From JANXLS01 sp038227045 (GTDB lineage: Bacteria > Planctomycetota > SZUA-567 > H5-PLA8), in the NCBI GenBank assembly GCA_038227045.1, contig JBBRQD010000009.1:29450-93449 (forward strand): a DNA stretch of 64,000 nucleotides, read 5' to 3'. The translations under genes and the position numbers were made by a program. Position 1 is the stretch's first letter. Every line of letters starts with the position of its first letter. Positions 57,525-64,000 of this stretch are shown here, in pieces. The notes under the pieces are model-generated. The model did no database searches. It was not told where the DNA came from and saw only the letters and a list, made by a program, of their open reading frames with translations.

Positions 57525-58607
57525 TCAATAGGGGGGCACGGTCGTTTGGCTGTCTACAAAACGAGCCTTGATCTGGAGAATCGTATCCACGACGCCGAGG
57601 AACGAATCGGTCACGTTGGGGTCGAAGTGACAGCCGCGTTCTTTGCTGATCAGTTCCAACGCTTCGTTCACTTCGAATGCGCGCTTATACGGGCGCAGGG
57701 TCGTCAGGGCGTCGAAGACATCGGCGATGGCTGCGATCCGCCCGGACAGCGGAATATCGGTGCCTTTCAAATTATGCGGATAACCGCCGCCGTCCCAGCG
57801 TTCGTGGTGCGTGAGCGCGACTTCTTCGGCGAGTTTGATGATTGGCGAATCCGAACCCGACAGAATCCGCCCGCCGATTGCCGCGTGCTGCTGCATGACC
57901 TTGAGTTCGTCCGGTTCGAGCTTGCCGGGCTTCAGCAGAATGCTGTCCGGAATGCCGATCTTGCCGATGTCGTGCATGGGCGCGGCATGGAGCAATAGCT
58001 CAACTTCTTTTCCACCCAGCCCCATGCGATTGGCCACCACCGCGGCATACTTGCTCATGCGCACGACATGTTCGCCCGTGCACTTGTCCTTGAATTCCGC
58101 GGCGCGCGCGAGCCGGAGAATGGTCTCGAACGAACCCTGCGTCACCTGTTCGAGCGCTTCCATCAACTCCACCGTGCGGGCGGCAACCTGAGTTTCTAGA
58201 ATCTGGTTCTGCTGCGCAAGCGATTCTTTGGCCGCTTTTAAATCCAAGTGCGTCTTGACCCGCGCTTTCACGACGGCCGCATTGAAAGGCTTGGTGATGT
58301 AGTCCACCGCGCCTAACTCGAAGCCTTTTGTTTCGGCTGCGGAGTCGTCCACCGCGGTGATGAAAATCACGGGTATGTCGCGCAATTTCGCATCGGCTTT
58401 AAGAATCCGGCAGACTTCGAAACCATCCATGCCCGGCATCATCAAGTCCAGCAAGATCAAATCCGGCGGGGCTTCCGCGCGCAGCATCGCCAGAGCATCC
58501 ACCCCGTTCAACGCGAAATTGCGCCGATAGCCCGACAGCAACTCGCCCAGAATGGCGAGATTTTCAGAGGTGTCGTCCACGATAAGAATTCGATTCGAGT
58601 CGGGCAT
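57525..58607 (-). CDS. HD-GYP response regulator (c-di-GMP phosphodiesterase)
   Basis: 360 residues. Receiver domain 1-125 with phosphoacceptor D54 (LLDLMMPGMDG) and K in ITKPFNA. A coiled-coil linker (about 125-160) leads to HD-GYP, with HD at 212-213 (HAAPMHDIGKIGIPD) and GYP at 275-277 (HHERWDGGGYP). The family hydrolyses c-di-GMP. ATG 58607 (AGGA nine bases upstream) is preferred to GTG 58613. It sits 66 bases downstream of the hybrid kinase on the same strand, which makes it its likely output. Confidence 0.94.
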   Translation of the reverse strand: MPDSNRILIVDDTSENLAILGELLSGYRRNFALNGVDALAMLRAEAPPDLILLDLMMPGMDGFEVCRILKADAKLRDIPVIFITAVDDSAAETKGFELGAVDYITKPFNAAVVKARVKTHLDLKAAKESLAQQNQILETQVAARTVELMEALEQVTQGSFETILRLARAAEFKDKCTGEHVVRMSKYAAVVANRMGLGGKEVELLLHAAPMHDIGKIGIPDSILLKPGKLEPDELKVMQQHAAIGGRILSGSDSPIIKLAEEVALTHHERWDGGGYPHNLKGTDIPLSGRIAAIADVFDALTTLRPYKRAFEVNEALELISKERGCHFDPNVTDSFLGVVDTILQIKARFVDSQTTVPPY

Positions 58608-58679
58608 AATCACGATCCTATTGCCAATTCCTTCCGTTGCGACTGGAAAATGTGTTTCGGACTGAACACAAAAAATAAA

Positions 58680-61600
58680 TTACAATGGCACGTTGCAGTG
58701 TGCCGCGATTTGTTTCAATACGTCGCGCGCCTTGGGAAAATTGAAACTGTTGATGGCGTTTCGCAACTGGGCCAGTTCGCCGCCGATTCCCGCGGAACGG
58801 AGCACGGTAGCAAGCGTTCGCGCGATTGGATCGGCTTCGTATTCGTTCTTTTCGAGCGCACTGGCCAGTTGCTTGATGAGTTCCCGCTCATTTCCAAGCG
58901 GAACTTGTTGAATTCCGGAAATGGACGAACGGGTTTGTGATTGTCCCGCCGCCGGGGAAACCGCGGCCATGGCATTGAGCGTTTCGGTGAGCACATTCTG
59001 GAAATGCAAACGGCTGCTTGCGGTTATTTTCGGATCTTTGTCCTGCTTGAGGCAGGACTCCCACCCGACCGCCGCTTTCGCGAGCGGACTCGCGCCCAGG
59101 TTCGAGGCGACCCCCTTTACGGAGTGCAGCAGTCTCAGCGCGGATTCTTTGTCGCCCCGCGCCAAAGTCGCATCCACCTCACTGACAGCGCCGCTGTATT
59201 TGGCGTTCATTTGTCCCAACAGCCTGAAATAAAGCGTGCGATTGCCGGCGACTCGCGCGATGCCGTCTTCGGTGTCCAGCATTACGGCTAACACGCCCGA
59301 GACAGGTTTCACGTGCGTCGAAGGGCTGGGGTGATCCATCGTTTTATCTTTGGCGGCGCTTGGGCTGCCATGGGGTGGCGTCGCACCGCGCGTGCCCGCA
59401 GTGTGTTGGACCGAAATATACAGACCCGAAGAAGAGTGAACCCGTGTCTTTTGAAGGGGGACTATTTTCGACGGCGACGCACGATGGGAACGCACCCAGT
59501 GCGCCAATTTCTTGAAAAGTTCGTCGAATTGAACCGGTTTCGTCAAATAGTCGTTCATGCCAGCGGCCATGCATTGTTCTTCCACCATCGTAACGGCGTC
59601 GGCGGTCATGGCGAGAATCGGAAGCCCTTCGTGCTTCCGGGCCGCACGAATACGGCGGGTGGCTTCGTATCCATCCATTTCGGGCATCTGCAAGTCCATG
59701 AGCACCACGTCGAAATCCTGGCCTTTGGCGTGATCCAGCAGGCAGTTCATCGCTTCGACACCGTTGCACGCGACGGTGACGACACAGCCCGCCAGCCTGA
59801 GCGCCTCACACGCAACCTGCGTGTTGATCTCATTGTCTTCCACCAGCAGGACGCGTGACCCTTGCAGGATTTCATCGTTCTTCGTGGGATCGAATTTCTT
59901 GGAACCTGGCGCTTTCTCCTGTTCCGCGGTCTTCATAATCGACTTCATAATGGCATCGAACAGCGCCGCACGCGTGACAGGCTTGGACAGCGACGCATCG
60001 AATTCATCGGCCGCGAGGGTGTCCGGAAGATCGTCCAATTCCGGATTGAATACGAGAATGATGGACGGCTGAATGGCCTTCTGGAGCTCGCTGCGAATGC
60101 GCAGCATGGTGTCCACGCAACTCAGGCCGGGCAGCGCGAAATCGATCATCACCAGATCGAATCCCTGCGCGGCGCTTTCGACCGTTCGTTTGATCACAGC
60201 GAGGGTATCCTCCCCCGATTTCGCGGTGACGACGTCGAAAGACAATTGCCTGAGTGTGGCGGCCATTGCGACCCGCGAGTTGTCGTTGCTGTCGACGACC
60301 AGCGCGCGGCGCCCGGCCACGATGTTTTGGATCACCAGAGTACCCCTGTTTTCGATCAAGGGCCGGTCGAATCGAACCAAAAATGAAAACGTTGTGCCCT
60401 TGTTCGGAACACTGTGAACATCCAGCGTGCCGCCCATCAGTTCAATGAGGCGCGTGGATATGGCCAGCCCCAAACCCGTGCCGCCGTATTTTCGCGTCGT
60501 ATCTGAACTGGCTTGGGAGAATGGCTTAAAGATCCGTTTAATCTGACTTTCGGTGAGACCGATTCCCGTGTCGCTCACGGAGAACCGCAGCGTGATAGAG
60601 CTGCCCGTCGTCACGATCGGAGCGACCGATACGGCCACTTCCCCATGATCGGTAAACTTAATCGCGTTGCTCGCCAGATTGAGCAACACCTGTCCCAATC
60701 GAAGCGGATCGCCGACGAGCCGGTTGGGCAGTTCGGCGCCCAGGTCAATCTTGAATTTCAGGTGTTTTTCAGTCGCTTTAAATGAGGTCAATTGAGCCAG
60801 ATTGTAGAGCACCTCGTCCAAGCCGAATTCCACCTTTTCGATTTCGACCTTGCCGGCCTCGACTTTCGAAAAATCCAGAATGTCGTTGATCAGGCGCATG
60901 AGATTGCGAGCCGAAGAATCGATCTTGCCGGCATAGTCTTTTTGTTTCAGCGTCATCTGGGTCTGCATCATCAAATAATTCAAGCCGATGATGCCATTCA
61001 TCGGCGTACGGATTTCATGGCTCATGTTGGCCAGGAAGGCGCTTTTGGCGCGGTTGGCGGCTTCGGCGGCTTCCATGGCGTTCTGCAACTCTTGGGCGTT
61101 GCGCTTGCGTTCGGTCACGTCCTCCATGACGGAAACGAAATGCGTGATGATTCCCAGGGCATCCCGAATCGACGCAATGGAGGCCGACTGCCAATACAAT
61201 TCGCCGTTCTTGCGCATGTTGTGGAATTCACCGTGCCAGGTCTTGCCGTCGTGAATGGTCGTCCACATGTCTTTGTAGAAATCAGGCGAATGCGTGCCGG
61301 AATTCAAAATGCGCGGATTCTTGCCGACCGCTTCCTCCATGCTGTAGCCCGTGCTGCGAACGAATTCGGGATTGACGTACTCGATGACCCCTTTCACATC
61401 CGTGATGATGACCATGACCGGACTTTTTTCGACTGCGCGCGAGAGCTTGCGCAACTCGACCTCGGTCCGTTTGCGTTCGATCACTTCCACTGCAAGCCGT
61501 TCATTCCTTTTTTCCAGCTCCACGGTGCGGACTTTGACGGTCTCTTCCAGGTTGTCGCGATAGCGCTTCAATTCGTCCTCAGTACGCTTGCGCTCCGTGA

Positions 61601-62360
61601 TATTCTGAATCTGCCCGATCAAATGGAGCGGATGCCCTTCGGGATCGCGCACCAGTGACACGTTCAACAGGGTCCAAACCACGTGCCCCTGCTTGTGGAA
61701 ATAACGTTTCTCCATCTGGTAGGTGCTGATTTCGCCGTCCAGCATCCGCTGCAACAAGCGCAGGTTGTCGTTCAAATCCTCGGGATGCGTGAGATCCTGG
61801 AATTTCCGGGTCAGCAATTCGGTTTCGGAATACCCAAAAAGGCGGCACAGCGCGGGATTGACCTTAAACCAATGGCCCGTCAAGGTGACGAGCGCCATGC
61901 CAATCGGCGCATGGACGAATGCATTGGAGAAGCGCTCCTCGCTTTCCCGAAGCGCCTTTTCAAATTCCAGTCGCTTGACGCGTTCTTCGGCTTCGCGGAT
62001 GGCGCGTTTGACGGCGGCCCCCAGGCGTTCCAGGCGTTGTTTGAGCAGATAGTCCGTTGCGCCGAGTTTTATGCATTCCACGCCGCCGTCCTCGCCCAGC
62101 GCGCCGGAGAGCAGTATCACCGGTACTTGCGGATGGAGCTGTTTTGCCTTGCCCAATGCGGACAATCCATCGTAGTCCGTCAAGGCGTAGTCGCAGAGAA
62201 TGAGATCGTACGTGCCTTGGCTCAACGCCGCCTCGAATTCCACCTTGTTCGTCGCGCGTATGACTTCCCGTTCAATGCCGGATTCATCGAGACGGGCCTG
62301 AACCAGTTCCGCGTCGCGCGCGCTTTCCTCGAGGTGCAAGATTCGAATTGGGGGGCTCAT
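58680..62360 (-). CDS. Multi-domain hybrid sensor histidine kinase with Hpt
   Basis: 1226 residues, AGGAGA before ATG 62360. Order: receiver (about 4-125, CDYALTDYDG); PAS 1 (about 145-260); coiled coil; PAS 2 (about 310-420, MVIITDVKGVIEYVNPEF); HisKA with phosphorylated H448 (ANMSHEIRTPMNG); HATPase (about 555-675, LLNLASNAIKF, GTGLGLAIS); a receiver-like domain (about 680-805, MIDFALPG); a receiver with D889 (LMDLQMPEMDG); and Hpt with H1079 (LLHSVKGVASNLG). No transmembrane helix is visible, so it senses inside the cell. A phosphorelay H448 - D889 - H1079 - D54 of the HD-GYP regulator is plausible. Confidence 0.95.
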   Translation of the reverse strand: MSPPIRILHLEESARDAELVQARLDESGIEREVIRATNKVEFEAALSQGTYDLILCDYALTDYDGLSALGKAKQLHPQVPVILLSGALGEDGGVECIKLGATDYLLKQRLERLGAAVKRAIREAEERVKRLEFEKALRESEERFSNAFVHAPIGMALVTLTGHWFKVNPALCRLFGYSETELLTRKFQDLTHPEDLNDNLRLLQRMLDGEISTYQMEKRYFHKQGHVVWTLLNVSLVRDPEGHPLHLIGQIQNITERKRTEDELKRYRDNLEETVKVRTVELEKRNERLAVEVIERKRTEVELRKLSRAVEKSPVMVIITDVKGVIEYVNPEFVRSTGYSMEEAVGKNPRILNSGTHSPDFYKDMWTTIHDGKTWHGEFHNMRKNGELYWQSASIASIRDALGIITHFVSVMEDVTERKRNAQELQNAMEAAEAANRAKSAFLANMSHEIRTPMNGIIGLNYLMMQTQMTLKQKDYAGKIDSSARNLMRLINDILDFSKVEAGKVEIEKVEFGLDEVLYNLAQLTSFKATEKHLKFKIDLGAELPNRLVGDPLRLGQVLLNLASNAIKFTDHGEVAVSVAPIVTTGSSITLRFSVSDTGIGLTESQIKRIFKPFSQASSDTTRKYGGTGLGLAISTRLIELMGGTLDVHSVPNKGTTFSFLVRFDRPLIENRGTLVIQNIVAGRRALVVDSNDNSRVAMAATLRQLSFDVVTAKSGEDTLAVIKRTVESAAQGFDLVMIDFALPGLSCVDTMLRIRSELQKAIQPSIILVFNPELDDLPDTLAADEFDASLSKPVTRAALFDAIMKSIMKTAEQEKAPGSKKFDPTKNDEILQGSRVLLVEDNEINTQVACEALRLAGCVVTVACNGVEAMNCLLDHAKGQDFDVVLMDLQMPEMDGYEATRRIRAARKHEGLPILAMTADAVTMVEEQCMAAGMNDYLTKPVQFDELFKKLAHWVRSHRASPSKIVPLQKTRVHSSSGLYISVQHTAGTRGATPPHGSPSAAKDKTMDHPSPSTHVKPVSGVLAVMLDTEDGIARVAGNRTLYFRLLGQMNAKYSGAVSEVDATLARGDKESALRLLHSVKGVASNLGASPLAKAAVGWESCLKQDKDPKITASSRLHFQNVLTETLNAMAAVSPAAGQSQTRSSISGIQQVPLGNERELIKQLASALEKNEYEADPIARTLATVLRSAGIGGELAQLRNAINSFNFPKARDVLKQIAAHCNVPL

Positions 62361-62867
62361 TAATTCTCCTGGCTTGACTGAAGTAGACTTATCAGATCAT
62401 TACTGCAAAGAAGCGCTTCTCAGCGCCGGTTCGTTTGAGAGCATTCCCTGAAGCGGATCACGGGAAGTTCAATATCTTTTCGACTATTCTTCAGAATATT
62501 TTTAAAACATACAAGCAGCACTCTTTTTCATGGGTTTAATTGCCTTCAAGTAGACTATTACTGGCCTTCCGAACTTTCAACATTTTTTCAATTCATGCTC
62601 TCCGTGCATAATCCAATCGTCAGCATTGCCGAATATTCGGCAATGCTTCTCGCGATTGCCGATGTACTAGCCCACTTTAGAAAGTGTTATCTCTGGGATG
62701 CGCAGGGATTCCCATAGGGGAAACCATTCTTTTCGCGGGATTAATCTAATGTCGGCTTTGGTTTTGCAATGAGTCGATTATCTTCCATCCGGAACGGAGC
62801 GCGGGTGGGTTGGTTGAGTGTTTTAGAAATCTCGTGGAAACATTGACCTTTTTTTGGAGGCAGGATC
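62361..62867. other. 507-bp intergenic control region
   Basis: This divergent gap holds no convincing gene. It is AT-richer than its surroundings and contains three self-complementary sites: a perfect 24-bp palindrome at 62623-62646, a CACTTT-AG-AAAGTG site at 62673-62686 and GGGATTCCC near 62703. GGAACGG-like sequence followed by GTTGAG about 60 bases before the first small gene could be an ECF-type promoter, but this is weak. A 40-codon ATG frame at 62595 has no ribosome site and was not called. Confidence 0.6.
62623..62646. promoter_or_regulatory. Perfect 24-bp palindrome, candidate operator
   Basis: The core TGCCGAATATTCGGCA extends four more bases on each side with full symmetry. Lacking a loop and being perfectly symmetric, it is more like a dimeric regulator's binding site than a hairpin. 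It lies 263 bp upstream of the kinase and 222 bp upstream of the first small gene. Confidence 0.65.
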
Positions 62868-62951
62868 ATGGGTAGATACCTCATTGCTTGGCTTTTAGGC
62901 GTGCCAATTTCGATTTTGGTTGTGATTTACATTGTGACGCACCTCTTCTAA
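62868..62951 (+). CDS. 27-residue single-helix membrane protein
   Basis: ATG 62868 is preceded by TTTGGAGG at an ideal distance. The product (MGRYLIAWLLGVPISILVV then IYIVTHLF) is one transmembrane helix with a short basic N-terminus. Similar MGRYLLAWLLGVP-type micro-proteins are, from memory, conserved in stress or phage-adjacent loci of Proteobacteria. It heads the small-gene islet. The very strong ribosome site and typical ending support real expression. Confidence 0.7.
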   Translation: MGRYLIAWLLGVPISILVVIYIVTHLF

Positions 62952-62970
62952 ACGGGTGCCGCGCAGTTCA

Positions 62971-63012
62971 TCCAAAAAAATCGCGAATGCACACGCATTC
63001 GCAGCTTTTGGA
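62971..63012 (+). terminator. Extended hairpin between the first two small genes
   Basis: Stem GCGAATGC/GCATTCGC (62983-62990 with 62995-63002, loop ACAC) is continued by TCCAAAA/TTTTGGA on the outside. It could partially terminate or stabilise the mRNA of the micro-protein. Confidence 0.55.
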
Positions 63013-63055
63013 TGGCGCTTGAAAGGTCTTTTCAAACCATTAAAGGAAACTCACG

Positions 63056-63226
63056 ATGAAACTGAAGAAAAAGTTAGCCAAGCGAAAAGCGCAAACGGGG
63101 GCGGAAGCGGATCGTAAAGAACAAGAAGCCGTATCGGCCCAAACGCTTTCGCCAAACCTGAACGCACCGGTGGAAGAGAACCTGGTTAAGGCATCCCAGG
63201 ACGAGGTCGTCGCGCGTCCCAGTTAA
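63056..63226 (+). CDS. Small basic/charged protein
   Basis: 56 residues, AAAGGAAAC seven bases before ATG 63056. N-terminus is strongly basic (MKLKKKLAKRKAQ), the rest acidic and polar (ADRKEQEAVSAQTLSPNLN). It is hydrophilic throughout and likely disordered. No family is recognised. It lies between the micro-protein and the 138-residue protein, 32 bases before the latter. Confidence 0.6.
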   Translation: MKLKKKLAKRKAQTGAEADRKEQEAVSAQTLSPNLNAPVEENLVKASQDEVVARPS

Positions 63227-63258
63227 GAGCCACCGGCCAAAATTGAAGGAGTACAATC

Positions 63259-63675
63259 ATGCCAGAATTCAATCCAAATCCCTATAAAGACGGCGACCCG
63301 TTGGGGCCAACGGGCCGCATGACGGCGATCTTCGATTCGCTGCCGGATCTGAAGGCCGCAATACCCGAAGTGGAAGCCGAGGGATATAAAGGCGAAGACT
63401 TCGCCATATTTCTCGGGCTGGAAGCCGCGGTAAAATTCGATTCGCACGGACAGTTCCGCGACATCGCTGGGCTCAAGCTTTTTCAGAATGCGGTGTGTGA
63501 CGAAATGGAACTGTTCGAGCAATTCGAACAGGCGCTGCTCCACGGCGGAGCCGTCGTCGCCATCCGCACTGGAGACGACGATTTAAAGAAAAATGTGGTG
63601 GTTGCAACACTTAAAGCTCACAACGCGAGAAAAGTCAACTATTGGGGCACGTGGCATTACGATGCCCTGGCGTAG
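63259..63675 (+). CDS. Cytoplasmic protein, general-stress-like (17M type)
   Basis: 138 residues, AAGGAG before ATG 63259. The order TAIFDSLPDLKAAIPEVEAEGYKGEDFAIF, then GGAVVAIRTGDDDLKKNVVVATLKAHNARKVNYWGTWHYDAL, resembles the alpha/beta fold of general stress protein 17M-like (YflT-like) proteins, in which residues after the Asp pair form the ending strands. The call is tentative. There is no signal peptide. Its position next to small stress-like genes supports the guess. Confidence 0.65.
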   Translation: MPEFNPNPYKDGDPLGPTGRMTAIFDSLPDLKAAIPEVEAEGYKGEDFAIFLGLEAAVKFDSHGQFRDIAGLKLFQNAVCDEMELFEQFEQALLHGGAVVAIRTGDDDLKKNVVVATLKAHNARKVNYWGTWHYDALA

Positions 63676-63781
63676 ATCGTTAGATTCAGAATTCGAATGC
63701 GACGATTGATGCGTCTGGGGAGTTAAATATTATCGCCACTGGTACTCAATTCGCTCTTAATACCTGTGGAGGATTTGAGCC

Positions 63782-63901
63782 ATGACTACGACATTAAAAG
63801 AATCACTGACCCGTGCAATGCAAAGCGTTTTACTCTGCCGCCGTCACTTTGGACCTATTGACTGTCCAGCGACAATCATTCCTCCGGCCGACGACAATTA
63901 G
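63782..63901 (+). CDS. 39-residue protein of unknown function
   Basis: GGAGG lies nine bases before ATG 63782. The product is a short amphipathic helix (TTTLKESLTRAMQSVLLCRR) and a Cys/Pro-rich end (HFGPIDCPATIIPPADDN). The strong ribosome site and the pattern of its neighbours support it, but no homologue is recognised. The remaining 99 bases to the window end show no gene. Confidence 0.5.
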   Translation: MTTTLKESLTRAMQSVLLCRRHFGPIDCPATIIPPADDN

Positions 63902-64000
63902 ATTTCCCGGTTCGCCTGGGCAACGATCGTTGCGCTGAAGCAGGCTTTCTTTACGATCCAACTTGACCAGCGAAACGGAAGCGAGCTCTGCTGAGGAGCA

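Noticed and set aside
62595..62717. 40-codon ATG frame in the intergenic control region
   Set aside because: No ribosome binding site, and it runs through the perfect palindrome; more likely chance.
1..64000. CRISPR array, tRNA/rRNA genes, insertion sequences or prophage
   Set aside because: No regularly spaced direct repeats, no recognisable tRNA cloverleaf, no rRNA and no transposase or integrase seen on either strand; repeats found are palindromic intergenic elements.

Overview
The window looks like chromosomal DNA of a GC-rich Gram-negative bacterium, most probably from the PVC group or a similar bacterium of the Planctomycetes/Verrucomicrobia type. The main reason is the pairing of a cytochrome-c/DUF1549/DUF1553 protein with a DUF1501 protein, alongside secreted sulfatase, YdjY, YHYH and PQQ-propeller proteins and a large MoxR/DUF58/BatA/VWA operon. 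The phylum is inferred from gene content only; there is no rRNA, and I saw no tRNA gene, CRISPR array, transposase or phage gene.

Layout. 1-4360 (minus strand): a partial secreted protein, a cNMP-binding/GGDEF diguanylate cyclase, a methyltransferase, a shortened HicB-like protein and a secreted sulfatase. 4500-13784 (plus): a complex I operon, nuoA-nuoB-[X1-X2]-nuoC-nuoD-lipoprotein-nuoH-nuoI. X1 and X2 are tandemly duplicated secreted PKD proteins, and the duplication copied the first 31 bases of nuoC. nuoE/F/G and nuoJ-N are absent. 13785-25917: housekeeping and metabolic genes (SGNH hydrolase, zinc-ribbon protein, frameshifted prfB, D-xylonate dehydratase, NtrC-type regulator, FHA protein, DapA-like enzyme, 3-hydroxybutyrate dehydrogenase, YHYH protein). 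25996-33816: the cytochrome/DUF1549/DUF1553 and DUF1501 pair, then a heparinase II/III-like protein; with the sulfatase these suggest breakdown of sulfated or uronate-rich polysaccharide.

33993-54013: a 20-kb co-directional cluster, MoxR - DUF58 - NPCBM-like - BatA/VWA - VWA - DUF4175-like - coiled coil - squalene-cyclase-like repeat protein - HEAT - 2077-residue PQQ/TPR/CBM9-like protein. Several junctions overlap (ATGA, or 38 nt), and two copies of one palindrome sit in intercistronic gaps. It reads as one envelope-associated machine: a cytoplasmic AAA+ ATPase, membrane-anchored VWA adaptors and large periplasmic scaffold proteins. It is the best candidate here for an under-described system. 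53988-57464: a membrane protein, a YdjY protein and a CPBP protease. 57525-62360 (minus): an HD-GYP response regulator and a 1226-residue hybrid histidine kinase, which together with the first GGDEF gene suggest c-di-GMP signalling. 62361-64000 (plus): a 0.5-kb control region with a perfect 24-bp palindrome, then four small genes with strong ribosome binding sites that resemble a stress-response islet.

A recurring theme is dispersed palindromic DNA. At least five families of intergenic inverted repeats are present, some nested in one another, one reaching into a coding sequence and two lying inside the MoxR operon.
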